A stretch of 64,000 nt of DNA. Source: RYN-428 sp035551995. GTDB lineage: Bacteria > Planctomycetota > Phycisphaerae > Tepidisphaerales > Tepidisphaeraceae. Location of the stretch: positions 9,963 through 73,962 of the forward strand of contig DASZME010000078.1 in NCBI GenBank assembly GCA_035551995.1, in the 5' to 3' direction. The notes under the pieces were generated by a model. That model had not been told where the DNA came from. It searched no databases and worked only from the letters and a program-made list of their open reading frames with translations. Position numbers and translations under genes: made by a program. Each line of letters starts with the position of its first letter. The first letter of the stretch is position 1. Shown here one piece after another: positions 53,089 through 61,508 of the stretch.

Positions 53089-53474
53089 TAAATCCGATCC
53101 GCGAGCAGATCAGGTCCATGCTGAAAGTCGAACGGCGGGCGGGCGGATTTCGCGCGGCGTTTCACGTTCGAGCCGATCTGGAAATATTGCCGGACCATTT
53201 CCCCGACGGCATGATTTTGCCCGGCGTCTGCATGATTCAAGCGGTGCTTTTGGCGGCGGCGGAGGCCCAGGGATTCGATCTGAAACTGCGAATGCTAAAG
53301 AACGCAAAGATGATGGCGCCCATTCTGCCGGGCGATGAAATCATGATCGAAGCCGACGTGAGCGCCGGGCTCGACGGCGATATCGTCGTGAAGGCGCGCC
53401 TCAACGGCGCCGACAAGTGCAGGGCGGACATTTCGCTGATCGCCCGCCCCGATGCAGGAGGAACCCCGGCGTGA
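53085..53474 (+). CDS. Hotdog-fold 3-hydroxyacyl-ACP dehydratase (FabZ-like)
   Basis: A 129-residue single-hotdog protein. LPDHFPDGMILPGVCMIQA matches the FabA/FabZ active-site stretch (HFPxxPxxPG), with D in place of the usual P before G. LKNAKMMAPILPGDEIMIE follows as in the family. It is the second dehydratase of the operon, alongside the C-terminal half of the radical-SAM fusion; two dehydratases are the rule in polyene clusters (ApeI- and ApeP-like). ATGA overlap upstream, GTGA overlap downstream. Confidence 0.83.
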   Translation: MINPIREQIRSMLKVERRAGGFRAAFHVRADLEILPDHFPDGMILPGVCMIQAVLLAAAEAQGFDLKLRMLKNAKMMAPILPGDEIMIEADVSAGLDGDIVVKARLNGADKCRADISLIARPDAGGTPA

Positions 53475-53962
53475 TCCGTTCCCCGCGGCGACAAAAAAAC
53501 GGCTACTTCCCCGTCGATCCGACGGCGCCGCGCCCGCTGACCGTGCGCCTCGTGCATCGCGTCCGTTTCAGCGACGTCGATCCGATGGCGATCCTCTGGC
53601 ATGGCCGATACGCCCGGCTTTTCGAGCAGGCCAACGAAGAGCTCGGCCGAATCTGCGGCATGGGCTACGGCGATTTTCGCCGCGAAAAACTCGGGGCGCC
53701 GATCGTTCAGTTTCATGTCGATTATTTCGCGCCCGTCACGTTGGATGAACAGGTGACGATCGTGGGCCGGATGATCTGGGACGACGCCGCCCGCTCGAAC
53801 ATCGAATACGAAATTCTCAAGGAAAACGGAACGGTCGCCGCCACGGGATATACCGTGCAGATGTTCGTGGACGAAATCGGCCAGCCGCAGGTCGCTTCTC
53901 CCGCGCTCCTGGAAACCTGCCGCCGGCGGTGGCGCGCCGGCGAGTTTGGCGGCGCCCAATGA
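53471..53962 (+). CDS. 4HBT-family acyl-CoA/ACP thioesterase
   Basis: A 163-residue hotdog thioesterase. The active-site stretch is VRFSDVDPMAILWHGRYARLFE, where the Asp in FSDVDPMAI is the usual catalytic acid of 4-hydroxybenzoyl-CoA-type thioesterases. It could release or edit the acyl chain. The GTG start overlaps the upstream stop (GTGA) and has AGGAGG nine bases upstream. Thioesterases of this family are standard in aryl-polyene clusters. Confidence 0.88.
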   Translation: MIRSPRRQKNGYFPVDPTAPRPLTVRLVHRVRFSDVDPMAILWHGRYARLFEQANEELGRICGMGYGDFRREKLGAPIVQFHVDYFAPVTLDEQVTIVGRMIWDDAARSNIEYEILKENGTVAATGYTVQMFVDEIGQPQVASPALLETCRRRWRAGEFGGAQ

Positions 53963-55863
53963 AGGTCGTCATCGCGCAATCCGACGTTGTCACCGCGTAC
54001 GGCTGGGGGATGCCCGCGCTGTGGAACGGGCTTTTGGGCGGCAAGACCGCGGTGAAATGTTCCGCGCGATTCGCCGATCGAAAATTCGCCGTCAACCAGG
54101 TCGCCGCCGTCCCCGATCTACATGTCGACATCGGCGGGTCGCGCTCGATGGCGATGCTGGCCCGGCTCCTGGCGCCGCTGATCGGAAGGCTTGATCCGCT
54201 GACGCCGCTGCTTGTCGCCACCACGGTCGGCGAAATCGAATATCTGGAGCAGGCCGTCTTCAGTTCCCAGCCTCGCCTGGCCGCCCAGGCTCGGCCGGAC
54301 GTCCTGCTGGGCCGGATCAAGCGCCTGCTGCAACTGACCGGACCGGCGATGGTCGTTTCGTCGGCGTGCGCCTCTTCGACGGCGGCCGTCGCGCGTGCCG
54401 CTTCGATGATTCGCCATGGCGAGGCGCCGGCGGTTTTGGTCGTCACCTGCGACTCGGTGTCCGAATTTGTTTATGCCGGTTTTTCCACGTTGCTGTCGCT
54501 TTGCGAAACGCCCGCGCGGCCCTTCGACGCCGAGCGCAGCGGCCTTTCGCTCGGCGAAGCCGCGGCGTGGGCGCTGATCACCTCGGACATCGCCTCCCCC
54601 GACGCCGACTCCACGGCGATCGTCGGCTGGGGCAGCACCACCGACGCCGTCCACATGACCGCCCCCGATCGCAACGCCGGCGGATTGTCTCGCGCGATAT
54701 CAAAGGCGTGCGCGATGGCCGGCAGAAACGCCGCGGAGATCGATTTCATCGCGGCGCACGGCACGGCGACGATCTACAACGACGCCATGGAACTAGTCGC
54801 TTTTCGCAACGCGATCCGCAAGGCCATCCCTGTCTTCTCGATCAAGGGCGCCGTCGGCCACACGCTGGCGACGGCCGGGCTTTTGCAGATTCTCGTCACG
54901 GCGCGGGCGATGTCGGAAAATCGGGTTCCGCCGACCGTCGGCATGTCCGTTCCCGACCCCGACGCCGACGGGTGGGTTCACGCTACGCCGGTGGCGATCG
55001 CCGGCGCCACGCTCGCCCTATCGACCAATTCCGGTTTCGGCGGCGTGAACACCGCGATCCTTCTCGATCATCGCGGTGCACATCGCGACGGCCTTTCCAC
55101 CAACGCCGGCAAAGAGCCTGAAATCGCGTCGTGGCGCCTCCCTTTCGCGCTGCATCCGCAGCGTCAGGATCAGGATCACCGCCACGCGCCCGGCGCCGCC
55201 GATCATCGCGAAGCCGAAATCGATTCCCTGATGCCCGCCGCCGTTGCGTGGTTTACCGGCCGGCATTACGGGACGATTCTTCCAGGCGAAAAGTCATTGA
55301 CGCGCCCTTCCCCCGCGCTCGGCGATTCAAAAGAAATGCTGGCGCTCATCGACCGCCCAATAAAATATCTTGCCCGAATGGGACCCGAGGCGCGATCCTG
55401 CCTGGCGGCGGCAAGCCTGGCGATCAAGGCCGCCGGGTGGCGCGACAATCCGCCGCCCGAAATCGGAATTCTTGCGGCCGGGTATGATGGCTGGCTGGCC
55501 GCCGACGAAGCCTACTTCCGCGATTACGTCGCCGGCGGCCTGACCCTTGGCCGCGGAAATCTTTTCATCTACACCCTCCCCACCAGTACCCAGGGCGAAA
55601 TCTCCATCGCCCTGTCGCTGAACGGCCCGACGCTTCATATTCAGGACGACGCCCATCCGGTCGCGGCGCTGTTTCATCAGGCTGGGCAACTTATCGACAA
55701 CCAAGAGGCCGACGCCGTTCTCGTGCTTTACAGCGACGCCGGCGCGTCCATCTGTTTCGCGATCGACCGCGTCAAGCGCCATCATCGCCTCGCCGATTTT
55801 CCATGGGACGCCAAGCCGCTCGAAATGGCTCAGAGCCTCGCGGCAAAGGCGCACGAGAGATGA
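53959..55863 (+). CDS. Beta-ketoacyl-ACP synthase fused to a partial second synthase-like domain
   Basis: A 634-residue protein. Residues 1-390 form a complete ketosynthase: VVSSACASSTAAV (C137), FIAAHGTATIYND (H267) and IKGAVGHTLATAG (H301), the Cys-His-His triad for decarboxylative condensation. After a His/Gln-rich linker (HPQRQDQDHRHAPG) residues about 415-634 resemble the N-terminal half of a second ketosynthase (ARSCLAAASLAIKAAGW, GEISIALSLNGPTLHIQDD) in which the catalytic Cys is absent. Such KS/KS-like partners recur in aryl-polyene systems as chain-length or dehydration partners. ATGA overlaps couple it to both neighbours. Confidence 0.85.
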   Translation: MKVVIAQSDVVTAYGWGMPALWNGLLGGKTAVKCSARFADRKFAVNQVAAVPDLHVDIGGSRSMAMLARLLAPLIGRLDPLTPLLVATTVGEIEYLEQAVFSSQPRLAAQARPDVLLGRIKRLLQLTGPAMVVSSACASSTAAVARAASMIRHGEAPAVLVVTCDSVSEFVYAGFSTLLSLCETPARPFDAERSGLSLGEAAAWALITSDIASPDADSTAIVGWGSTTDAVHMTAPDRNAGGLSRAISKACAMAGRNAAEIDFIAAHGTATIYNDAMELVAFRNAIRKAIPVFSIKGAVGHTLATAGLLQILVTARAMSENRVPPTVGMSVPDPDADGWVHATPVAIAGATLALSTNSGFGGVNTAILLDHRGAHRDGLSTNAGKEPEIASWRLPFALHPQRQDQDHRHAPGAADHREAEIDSLMPAAVAWFTGRHYGTILPGEKSLTRPSPALGDSKEMLALIDRPIKYLARMGPEARSCLAAASLAIKAAGWRDNPPPEIGILAAGYDGWLAADEAYFRDYVAGGLTLGRGNLFIYTLPTSTQGEISIALSLNGPTLHIQDDAHPVAALFHQAGQLIDNQEADAVLVLYSDAGASICFAIDRVKRHHRLADFPWDAKPLEMAQSLAAKAHER

Positions 55864-57041
55864 CGCTGACGCTTGTCCCGCCAACCCCGTGCGACGATCC
55901 TGCCGTCCTCTGCGCCATCCCCGTCTACAACAACGCGGCCACGATCGGCGATGTCGTTCGCCGTTGCCTTACGCACATCACCCGCGTTCTTGTGATCGAT
56001 GACGGCAGCACCGACGCCGACCTGCGCGATCTGCTCACCTCGCCCGGCGTCGCGGTCATTCGTCATCCGACCAACCAGGGAAAAGGGGCCGCCCTGCTCA
56101 CGGCGTTTGGTTATGCCGCCGAGCGGAGCGCGAAATATCTGATCACTCTCGACGGCGACGGTCAGCATTATCCCGAGGATATCCCGCGCTTCATCGAACA
56201 CCTGACGCCGGACACGATTCTCATCGGCTATCGCGGCGAGATCACCGGCGTCATGCCCCATTCCAGCCGATTCGGCAGGGAATTTTCCGACTTTTGGATT
56301 TACGTCGAGACCGGCCGGCTGGCCTGCGATACCCAAAGCGGATTCCGCGCTTATCCCGTCCCCGCCGTCGCCGGGTTGAAGCTGACTTCCCGTTTTTATA
56401 ATTTTGAAATGGAGATCGTAACCAAGGCGCTATGGAACGGCATGCGAGCCGGGACCGTTCCGATTCGCGTCTGGTATCCCGGCGCCGACGCGCGCGTTTC
56501 CAGTTTCCATCCCATTCGAGATAATTTTCGCATCGCGATTTTGCATGCCCGTCTGGTCGTCCGGCAACTGCTGCCGATTCCCCATTGCAAGTTACGTGTT
56601 CAAAACTCCAATACGAGTTGGCCGCTTCCGATCGCCCTACCCGGCTGCCATGATTCGACGATGTCGCCCAAGCCGTCATCTTCTTCATTGGCGACGCGGT
56701 CGAAGGCGATTTGCTTTGAAAATTCCGGCCCGCTCGGTTTAGCCTTGGTGACGGCCTTGAGCATCGTGATGGCGATCGTGCTTTGGCCGTGGGGCTTCAT
56801 CCCGATCGCTTACGTGACGTTCCGCCTGCACCTGAACAAGATCGCGGCGCTCGCGTGGGCGGCGTTGTGCACTGCGCCCATGCTTCATCGGCTTTGCCGC
56901 ACGGTTGGAAATTCGCTGATAGCTTCACGTTCGCATCCGCATCTGGCATGGATCGTGGGATCACATCTCGTCGCGCTTCCGCTCGCCGCCGTCTGCGCCG
57001 GGTCGATATACAAAGTCGCTCGGCGAATCTCGATAAAATGA
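55860..57041 (+). CDS. Family 2 glycosyltransferase with C-terminal membrane domain
   Basis: A 393-residue protein. The N-terminal GT2 domain shows AIPVYNNAATIGDVVRRCL, LVIDDGSTDADL, NQGKGAALLTAFGYA and ITLDGDGQHYPED, the DxD-like site being DGDG. The C-terminus has hydrophobic helices (LGLALVTALSIVMAIVLW) resembling the DUF2062 domain often attached to such enzymes. Glycosylation of the polyene or its lipid anchor is likely. It is the last gene of the plus-strand operon and ends 63 bases before the convergent minus-strand operon. Confidence 0.88.
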   Translation: MTLTLVPPTPCDDPAVLCAIPVYNNAATIGDVVRRCLTHITRVLVIDDGSTDADLRDLLTSPGVAVIRHPTNQGKGAALLTAFGYAAERSAKYLITLDGDGQHYPEDIPRFIEHLTPDTILIGYRGEITGVMPHSSRFGREFSDFWIYVETGRLACDTQSGFRAYPVPAVAGLKLTSRFYNFEMEIVTKALWNGMRAGTVPIRVWYPGADARVSSFHPIRDNFRIAILHARLVVRQLLPIPHCKLRVQNSNTSWPLPIALPGCHDSTMSPKPSSSSLATRSKAICFENSGPLGLALVTALSIVMAIVLWPWGFIPIAYVTFRLHLNKIAALAWAALCTAPMLHRLCRTVGNSLIASRSHPHLAWIVGSHLVALPLAAVCAGSIYKVARRISIK

Positions 57042-57104
57042 AATGATCAGTGAACCGTCCGGCTCCCTTTCCCCTGACGGGAGAAGGCGGGGCGCATCGG
57101 ACTT

Positions 57105-58439
57105 CTACGCGACCAACGATGATCTGAATCGCTCGACGATTTCGGCCGCTTCGCGATCTTCGATCGCCCCGTCCAGATACGAAAGCACGATATTAAATCG
57201 CCCGCCGAAGAATGTCATGCACAGATTCAACCCCGGCGGCGCGAACGCCAGCGGCGTGTGGACGATGTTCGTGACCGGCAATCCCATGAACGTGGCGCCG
57301 GCGAATCCCGTCTCTTTCACGCACGCGAAATAAAACGAGCTCATTCGGGCCTTGAACGTCGAGTTGATCACTTTCGCCACCAGCGACCTCGGAAAGATTC
57401 GGCCCAGCGCGGCGGCGTCTTCCATCGCGGAAGGAATTTTCTCCTTCATCGCCTGAAAAAGTTGATCGCGCAACAGCATCGCCAAATCCCGAATCGACTT
57501 GCCTGCCGCGAATGGCGCCGAGAAGAGCAGGAATGAAAAATGGTTGAAGAACATGCTCTCCCATTCCTGGCCGGCGGATCGCATATTGGCCGACGTGAAT
57601 AGCAGCCATTGCGAGCCGGGCAGCGCCGGCCTGGGGATGACATGCTCCACCGCGGCCACCGCGCGCGCCGCCATCGACGGTAGGATGATCGGCACGTTGA
57701 TCTCCTTCGACACGGTCATATTGAGTTGAGCGGTCTGTTCAACCGTCAAACTCGCATGAACGAATTTGACCTGCCGGCCCTGCGTGGGCGTCGGCATCGC
57801 CAGCGCGCAGACATCTTCCTTTTGCAATTCGATGAGCAGGCGATTGAGCGTCTGGCCGGCGAGAAATCGCCGTTTCCAGTGATCCAGATGGGCCGGCTCG
57901 GTGATCGCGACGCGCGGCGCGACGTCATCGAGGCGATCCTGAAACGCTTCTTCCAGCAGCCGGAAAAATGTCTCGGCGCCGAAGGCGTCGAAGAGGCGAT
58001 GGTCAAATACCAGGCCGAGTTTCGATCGCCGATCGCCAATGCGCACCAGCAAGAAACGGATGTGAATCGAATCCGATTCAAACGGGGTGTTCACATGCTC
58101 GGCCAGCAGTCGATCCGCCGGGTCGTCGGCGTCCGCCGGCAGATCGACGACGCGGAGCGGGATCGAAGCGGCTCGCGCCGATCGCGGGACTTTCCAGTAC
58201 GGAGCCAGGTTGAAATAGTCGCGGCTGAAATGGCCATGGATCAACGGAAATCGCCGGGAGACTTGGTCGAGGGCTGCGCGGAGCGACTGGTCGGCGAGTT
58301 TGCCGTCGAGCTCGAAAATCGCCTGCGAAACCGCGCCGACGCCGACGGTCGCGCGGCCCGCTTCGTGCAGCGAGCCGACCACCCAGTCGATTCCCCGGAG
58401 ATACCGGCGGCCGCGAAGGTAAGGGAGCGAGAAACTCAA
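57105..58439 (-). CDS. Condensation-like / WS-DGAT-like acyltransferase
   Basis: A 444-residue protein of the CoA-dependent acyltransferase superfamily fold. The active-site region reads LVFDHRLFDAFGAETFF, a variant of HHxxxDG with Asp for the first His and Ala-Phe-Gly for the last part. VTNIVHTPLAFAPPGLNLCMTFF near the C-terminus matches the second half of condensation or wax-synthase-like enzymes. It may esterify or amidate the polyene acid, or be inactive because of the altered motif. Its ATG overlaps the ACP stop (ATGA). It is the last gene of the minus-strand operon. Confidence 0.68.
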   Translation of the reverse strand: MSFSLPYLRGRRYLRGIDWVVGSLHEAGRATVGVGAVSQAIFELDGKLADQSLRAALDQVSRRFPLIHGHFSRDYFNLAPYWKVPRSARAASIPLRVVDLPADADDPADRLLAEHVNTPFESDSIHIRFLLVRIGDRRSKLGLVFDHRLFDAFGAETFFRLLEEAFQDRLDDVAPRVAITEPAHLDHWKRRFLAGQTLNRLLIELQKEDVCALAMPTPTQGRQVKFVHASLTVEQTAQLNMTVSKEINVPIILPSMAARAVAAVEHVIPRPALPGSQWLLFTSANMRSAGQEWESMFFNHFSFLLFSAPFAAGKSIRDLAMLLRDQLFQAMKEKIPSAMEDAAALGRIFPRSLVAKVINSTFKARMSSFYFACVKETGFAGATFMGLPVTNIVHTPLAFAPPGLNLCMTFFGGRFNIVLSYLDGAIEDREAAEIVERFRSSLVA

Positions 58440-58696
58440 TCCGCCCGCCCCGCCTTCACGGCCGCCGCCAGCGTGACCACGGTTTTGAGGTCATCCTGTT
58501 TGATGCCGATCTTCATGAGGTTTACGCCGAAGCGCTGCTCGATGGCCAACAGCAGCGACACGAATCGGAGCGAATCGACGCCGAGCGTCGGAAGGCTGGT
58601 ATCAACGGTGATGGTTCCCGGCTTGAGCGAGAGCAGCGTTTCCAGTTCGATGCAGAGCCCTTTTTGAATGGTCTCAAGCGTCATTGCGTCAGCCAT
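58436..58696 (-). CDS. Acyl carrier protein 2
   Basis: An 86-residue ACP with the phosphopantetheine site LGVDSLRFVSLLLAI (S42) and helix-rich body. It is distinct from ACP 1 and probably carries a starter or serves the condensation-like enzyme downstream. The start is uncertain: ATG at 58696 has AAGGA about 11 bases upstream, while ATG at 58726 overlaps the ketosynthase stop (ATGA) in the style of this cluster but adds ten residues that are not ACP-like. Confidence 0.88.
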   Translation of the reverse strand: MADAMTLETIQKGLCIELETLLSLKPGTITVDTSLPTLGVDSLRFVSLLLAIEQRFGVNLMKIGIKQDDLKTVVTLAAAVKAGRAD

Positions 58697-58722
58697 GTGC
58701 CGGTTGTTCCTTCCGCGGTCGG

Positions 58723-59721
58723 TCATGACACTTTTGTCATGAGCAGCGTTGCCGTACGGGCGTCGGATGATGTACGCGACGTCGCGGCAATGTCAATACG
58801 TCGAGTCGGCGTCGCGAGTTGTGCATCGCGATGAATCACCCGCCCAAGCGTCCGCCCGGCCCGCATCGCCAGCAATCCGCCGAGCATATCGAACGCGGCG
58901 CCGCTGGCGCTGTGGCCGAAGTACGACGCGAACGTGACGGTCTCGGGCGCGAGGATTGAGCTTCGATGCGCGACCGACGACGGAAGCGGCGGGTCTTCGA
59001 CGATGAGCAGATCGGCTTTTACCGGGTCGGCCGCGGCGTTTACCGTCGCGGCGCCGGGCACGGCGGTCGGCGCGAGCATGAAAAAGACGGCGCCTTCGCC
59101 GGGTACGATGCCCGGCCATTCTCGCAGCATCGTCGCGGCGCAGTGCAACATGACTTCGCCGAGTTCTTCGGCGGCGCCGATCAAAACGCGATCGCATGTC
59201 CCGTCGTTTAACCAGGCTTGCGCCAACTGCACGGCCTGCTCGAACCCCATTTCAAAATCCGTCAAGGGGAGCGACGGCCCGCGGATATCGAGCAGGCGCG
59301 AGATATACGCCGACGCGGCGCCGTGAACGGAATGGGAAAAATCGGTCGGGGAGGCGGCGCCGTCGCCATTGTCGAGGATGCCGTCGAGAAAACGGAATCC
59401 GCGGCCGTGGGGTCCGAATCCCGAAGATAAGATCAGCCCAATGTGCTCGCCCGCGACGCTCGACTCTTTCATGCCCGCCGCGTTCCACGCATCGACGGCG
59501 GCGATGGCCGCCATCTTGGCGAACCGATCGGCCCGCCGCATCTGGCCGTTAATCGCGGTGTCGGATAAATCGTCGCTGACGCGCGCGATGCCGCCCGGCG
59601 CCGAATAAGATTGTTCCAATCGCCGCGCGACGGCGTCGAGATCCCGACCGAGGGCAGTCACCGCCCCCATTCCAAGAACGCTCGCGGGGGGAAGAAGATT
59701 GGCGCCGTCGGTAGTCACCAT
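58723..59721 (-). CDS. Cysteine-less ketosynthase (chain-length-factor-like)
   Basis: A 332-residue member of the beta-ketoacyl synthase fold. MGAVTALGRDLDAVARRLE and RRADRFAKMAAIAAVDAW match the N-terminal half. Where a catalytic Cys should stand, the sequence reads LTDFEMGFEQAV, with F156 aligned to Cys. The first catalytic His is absent and only YFGHSASGAAFDML keeps the second. It should be inactive alone and act as a chain-length factor beside the ketosynthase at 53959-55863. GGGG lies close to the ATG. Its stop touches the ACP 2 start. Confidence 0.8.
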   Translation of the reverse strand: MVTTDGANLLPPASVLGMGAVTALGRDLDAVARRLEQSYSAPGGIARVSDDLSDTAINGQMRRADRFAKMAAIAAVDAWNAAGMKESSVAGEHIGLILSSGFGPHGRGFRFLDGILDNGDGAASPTDFSHSVHGAASAYISRLLDIRGPSLPLTDFEMGFEQAVQLAQAWLNDGTCDRVLIGAAEELGEVMLHCAATMLREWPGIVPGEGAVFFMLAPTAVPGAATVNAAADPVKADLLIVEDPPLPSSVAHRSSILAPETVTFASYFGHSASGAAFDMLGGLLAMRAGRTLGRVIHRDAQLATPTRRIDIAATSRTSSDARTATLLMTKVS

Positions 59722-59730
59722 AACCCCAGG

Positions 59731-60978
59731 CTACATTACCACGAGGTCTTTGGGACTGCGCATGAGCGCGCTGACGGTGGTGAGATGTCCGAACAGCCGT
59801 CGGCTATAGAAATCTTCCACGGCCTGCCCGGTGAAAATTCGGACCAGATGCTTCTGCACATGCGCTTCGACGCGAAGGCCAAACGGCAGCGCCTTCTGTT
59901 TTTGACCGACGCGGTACGAGTTGAACAGGCGACCATTGTACCAGCTATCGATCACGCGCCGCCAATGGCGGAATTCCCAATTCATCGCCTTCTCGTACGT
60001 CCGCATGGCGCCGGCCGTCCCGCTCTGGATCGCGTCAAACAGCTTGAACGCCCCCTTCATGCTCAGATAAAGTCCGGTCGAAAAAACCGGATCGATGAAC
60101 CCCGCGGCATCGCCGACCATCGCCCATCCCGGCCCGGACATCTTCCCGGAAATAAGCTGATAATTGCGATACTTCACGACCGGCGTGAGGCGGGCCGACC
60201 CCTCCGTATAAACCTTGAGAGAAGGTTCGTCCCGGATATACGAATCATATTGAGTCTCGATGCCAGACCCGTATTTCTCCAGATGTTTGGGATTGATCAC
60301 AATACCCACCGAGACGCGCCCGGGCAGCGGGATTCGCCACGACCATCCCTTCGAGAGATGGTCGATATGGATGTTACCCGGATCGGTGATGGTGGCTTTG
60401 CTGAGATGGGCGAACAAGGCCACATCATCACGGCCGCCGCGCTTCACCGGCGCCTCGAGCAGTTTGGAAATGAGACGCGTTCGGCCGCTGCCGTCCACGA
60501 TGAGGTCGGGTTGATCCGAGAAGCAGCCGCCCGTTTTTTCGAGCGTTTCCCGGGAGAGGCGCACGGCGCCGGCGACGTCGCCCTTTTCAAGCCCGGCGGA
60601 AGTCTTAAATATTCTTGCTCCCGCCCGTTCGGCCGCGTTCAGCACGGCCGCGTCGAATAGATCGCGCGGCGTATTGTACGCATAGTCCGGCAGGCGCCCG
60701 TCCGCCCAACGAAACAGAGCGGTAATCACTTCGTCCACGGCCAGGCAAACCGTCGCCCCCGGCTTATGGACGCTGAAGGATTTGACCTCGTCCTCGATCC
60801 CCAGCGTTCGCAACATCGGCACCACCGCCGGCAGCAGCGATTCGCCGACGATCAGCGGCGGGCGCTTGTCGCTATGAAATATCCCAACGGTGTACCCTTC
60901 GCGCGCGAGCAACGCGCCAAGCGACGCGCCTCCGGGACCGCCTCCGATTATCGCTACCGTTCGAATGCGATTTGCCAT
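59731..60978 (-). CDS. Flavin-dependent oxidoreductase with halogenase motif
   Basis: A 415-residue FAD enzyme. The nucleotide-binding motif VAIIGGGPGGASLGALLA opens the protein, and the second flavin motif is MVGDAAGFIDPVFSTGLYL. Between them HLSKGWSWRIPLPGRV contains WxWxIP (W212, W214), the signature of flavin-dependent halogenases. The halogenase catalytic Lys cannot be confirmed by eye, so a non-halogenating relative (as in some geranylgeranyl-reductase-like or monooxygenase proteins) is possible. In xanthomonadin clusters a halogenase brominates the aryl ring, so halogenation of the polyene is a reasonable inference. It lies nine bases upstream of the cysteine-less ketosynthase. Confidence 0.8.
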   Translation of the reverse strand: MANRIRTVAIIGGGPGGASLGALLAREGYTVGIFHSDKRPPLIVGESLLPAVVPMLRTLGIEDEVKSFSVHKPGATVCLAVDEVITALFRWADGRLPDYAYNTPRDLFDAAVLNAAERAGARIFKTSAGLEKGDVAGAVRLSRETLEKTGGCFSDQPDLIVDGSGRTRLISKLLEAPVKRGGRDDVALFAHLSKATITDPGNIHIDHLSKGWSWRIPLPGRVSVGIVINPKHLEKYGSGIETQYDSYIRDEPSLKVYTEGSARLTPVVKYRNYQLISGKMSGPGWAMVGDAAGFIDPVFSTGLYLSMKGAFKLFDAIQSGTAGAMRTYEKAMNWEFRHWRRVIDSWYNGRLFNSYRVGQKQKALPFGLRVEAHVQKHLVRIFTGQAVEDFYSRRLFGHLTTVSALMRSPKDLVVM

Positions 60979-60980
60979 GT

Positions 60981-61394
60981 TCAGGGCTTAACGACGACTT
61001 CGCCCAGCATCCCGGCGTGTTCATGCGGGATACAAAAGTATTTATATGTGCCGGGAACGGTGAACACCTTCTCGAACACGTCGCCGGATTTTATGTTCCC
61101 CGAATTGAATGGCTGCGCGCCGGGCGGCAGCGCCACATCCTCGGGCTTCTCCGCCAGGGCGGGATCCGCGGTCACGGTATGGCTGATGAAAGACGTGTTG
61201 CGCCACAGCACCGCCTCGCCGGCCAGAATCGTTACGGTCTTGGGCTCGAAACTATGCAGGTGCATGTCCACGACCGCCGACGGCGCCGGCTGGCCCGGCG
61301 CGTGGTCGGGCGGCGACGCGCACCCTCCCAGCATCGCCCCCGCCGCGATTCCAGCCGCCATGCTCAATCCGAGTCCAAGATTAAAACGTGCCAT
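60981..61394 (-). CDS. Cupredoxin (plastocyanin-like) lipoprotein
   Basis: A 137-residue lipoprotein with lipobox LGGC (C25). The mature domain has the copper ligands of a plastocyanin-like site: SHTVTAD (His) and YFCIPHEHAGMLGEV (Cys, His, Met in C-x2-H-x4-M). It should be an electron carrier at the outer face of a membrane. GGAG is five bases before ATG, which was chosen over longer frames because it starts the signal peptide. It is two bases from the halogenase-like gene, so its link to the polyene pathway is likely but its role is unclear; a redox step in the periplasm is one option. Confidence 0.87.
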   Translation of the reverse strand: MARFNLGLGLSMAAGIAAGAMLGGCASPPDHAPGQPAPSAVVDMHLHSFEPKTVTILAGEAVLWRNTSFISHTVTADPALAEKPEDVALPPGAQPFNSGNIKSGDVFEKVFTVPGTYKYFCIPHEHAGMLGEVVVKP

Positions 61395-61508
61395 GAAGTC
61401 TCCAATAATCGTGCCGTTTGTCGCGGCCAAACATCCTCTTATACCCGTCACCGGAGTGTCATCGATTTCACTCTTTTTCGCAATCATCAAAATGGCCGAT
61501 CGACGCGC

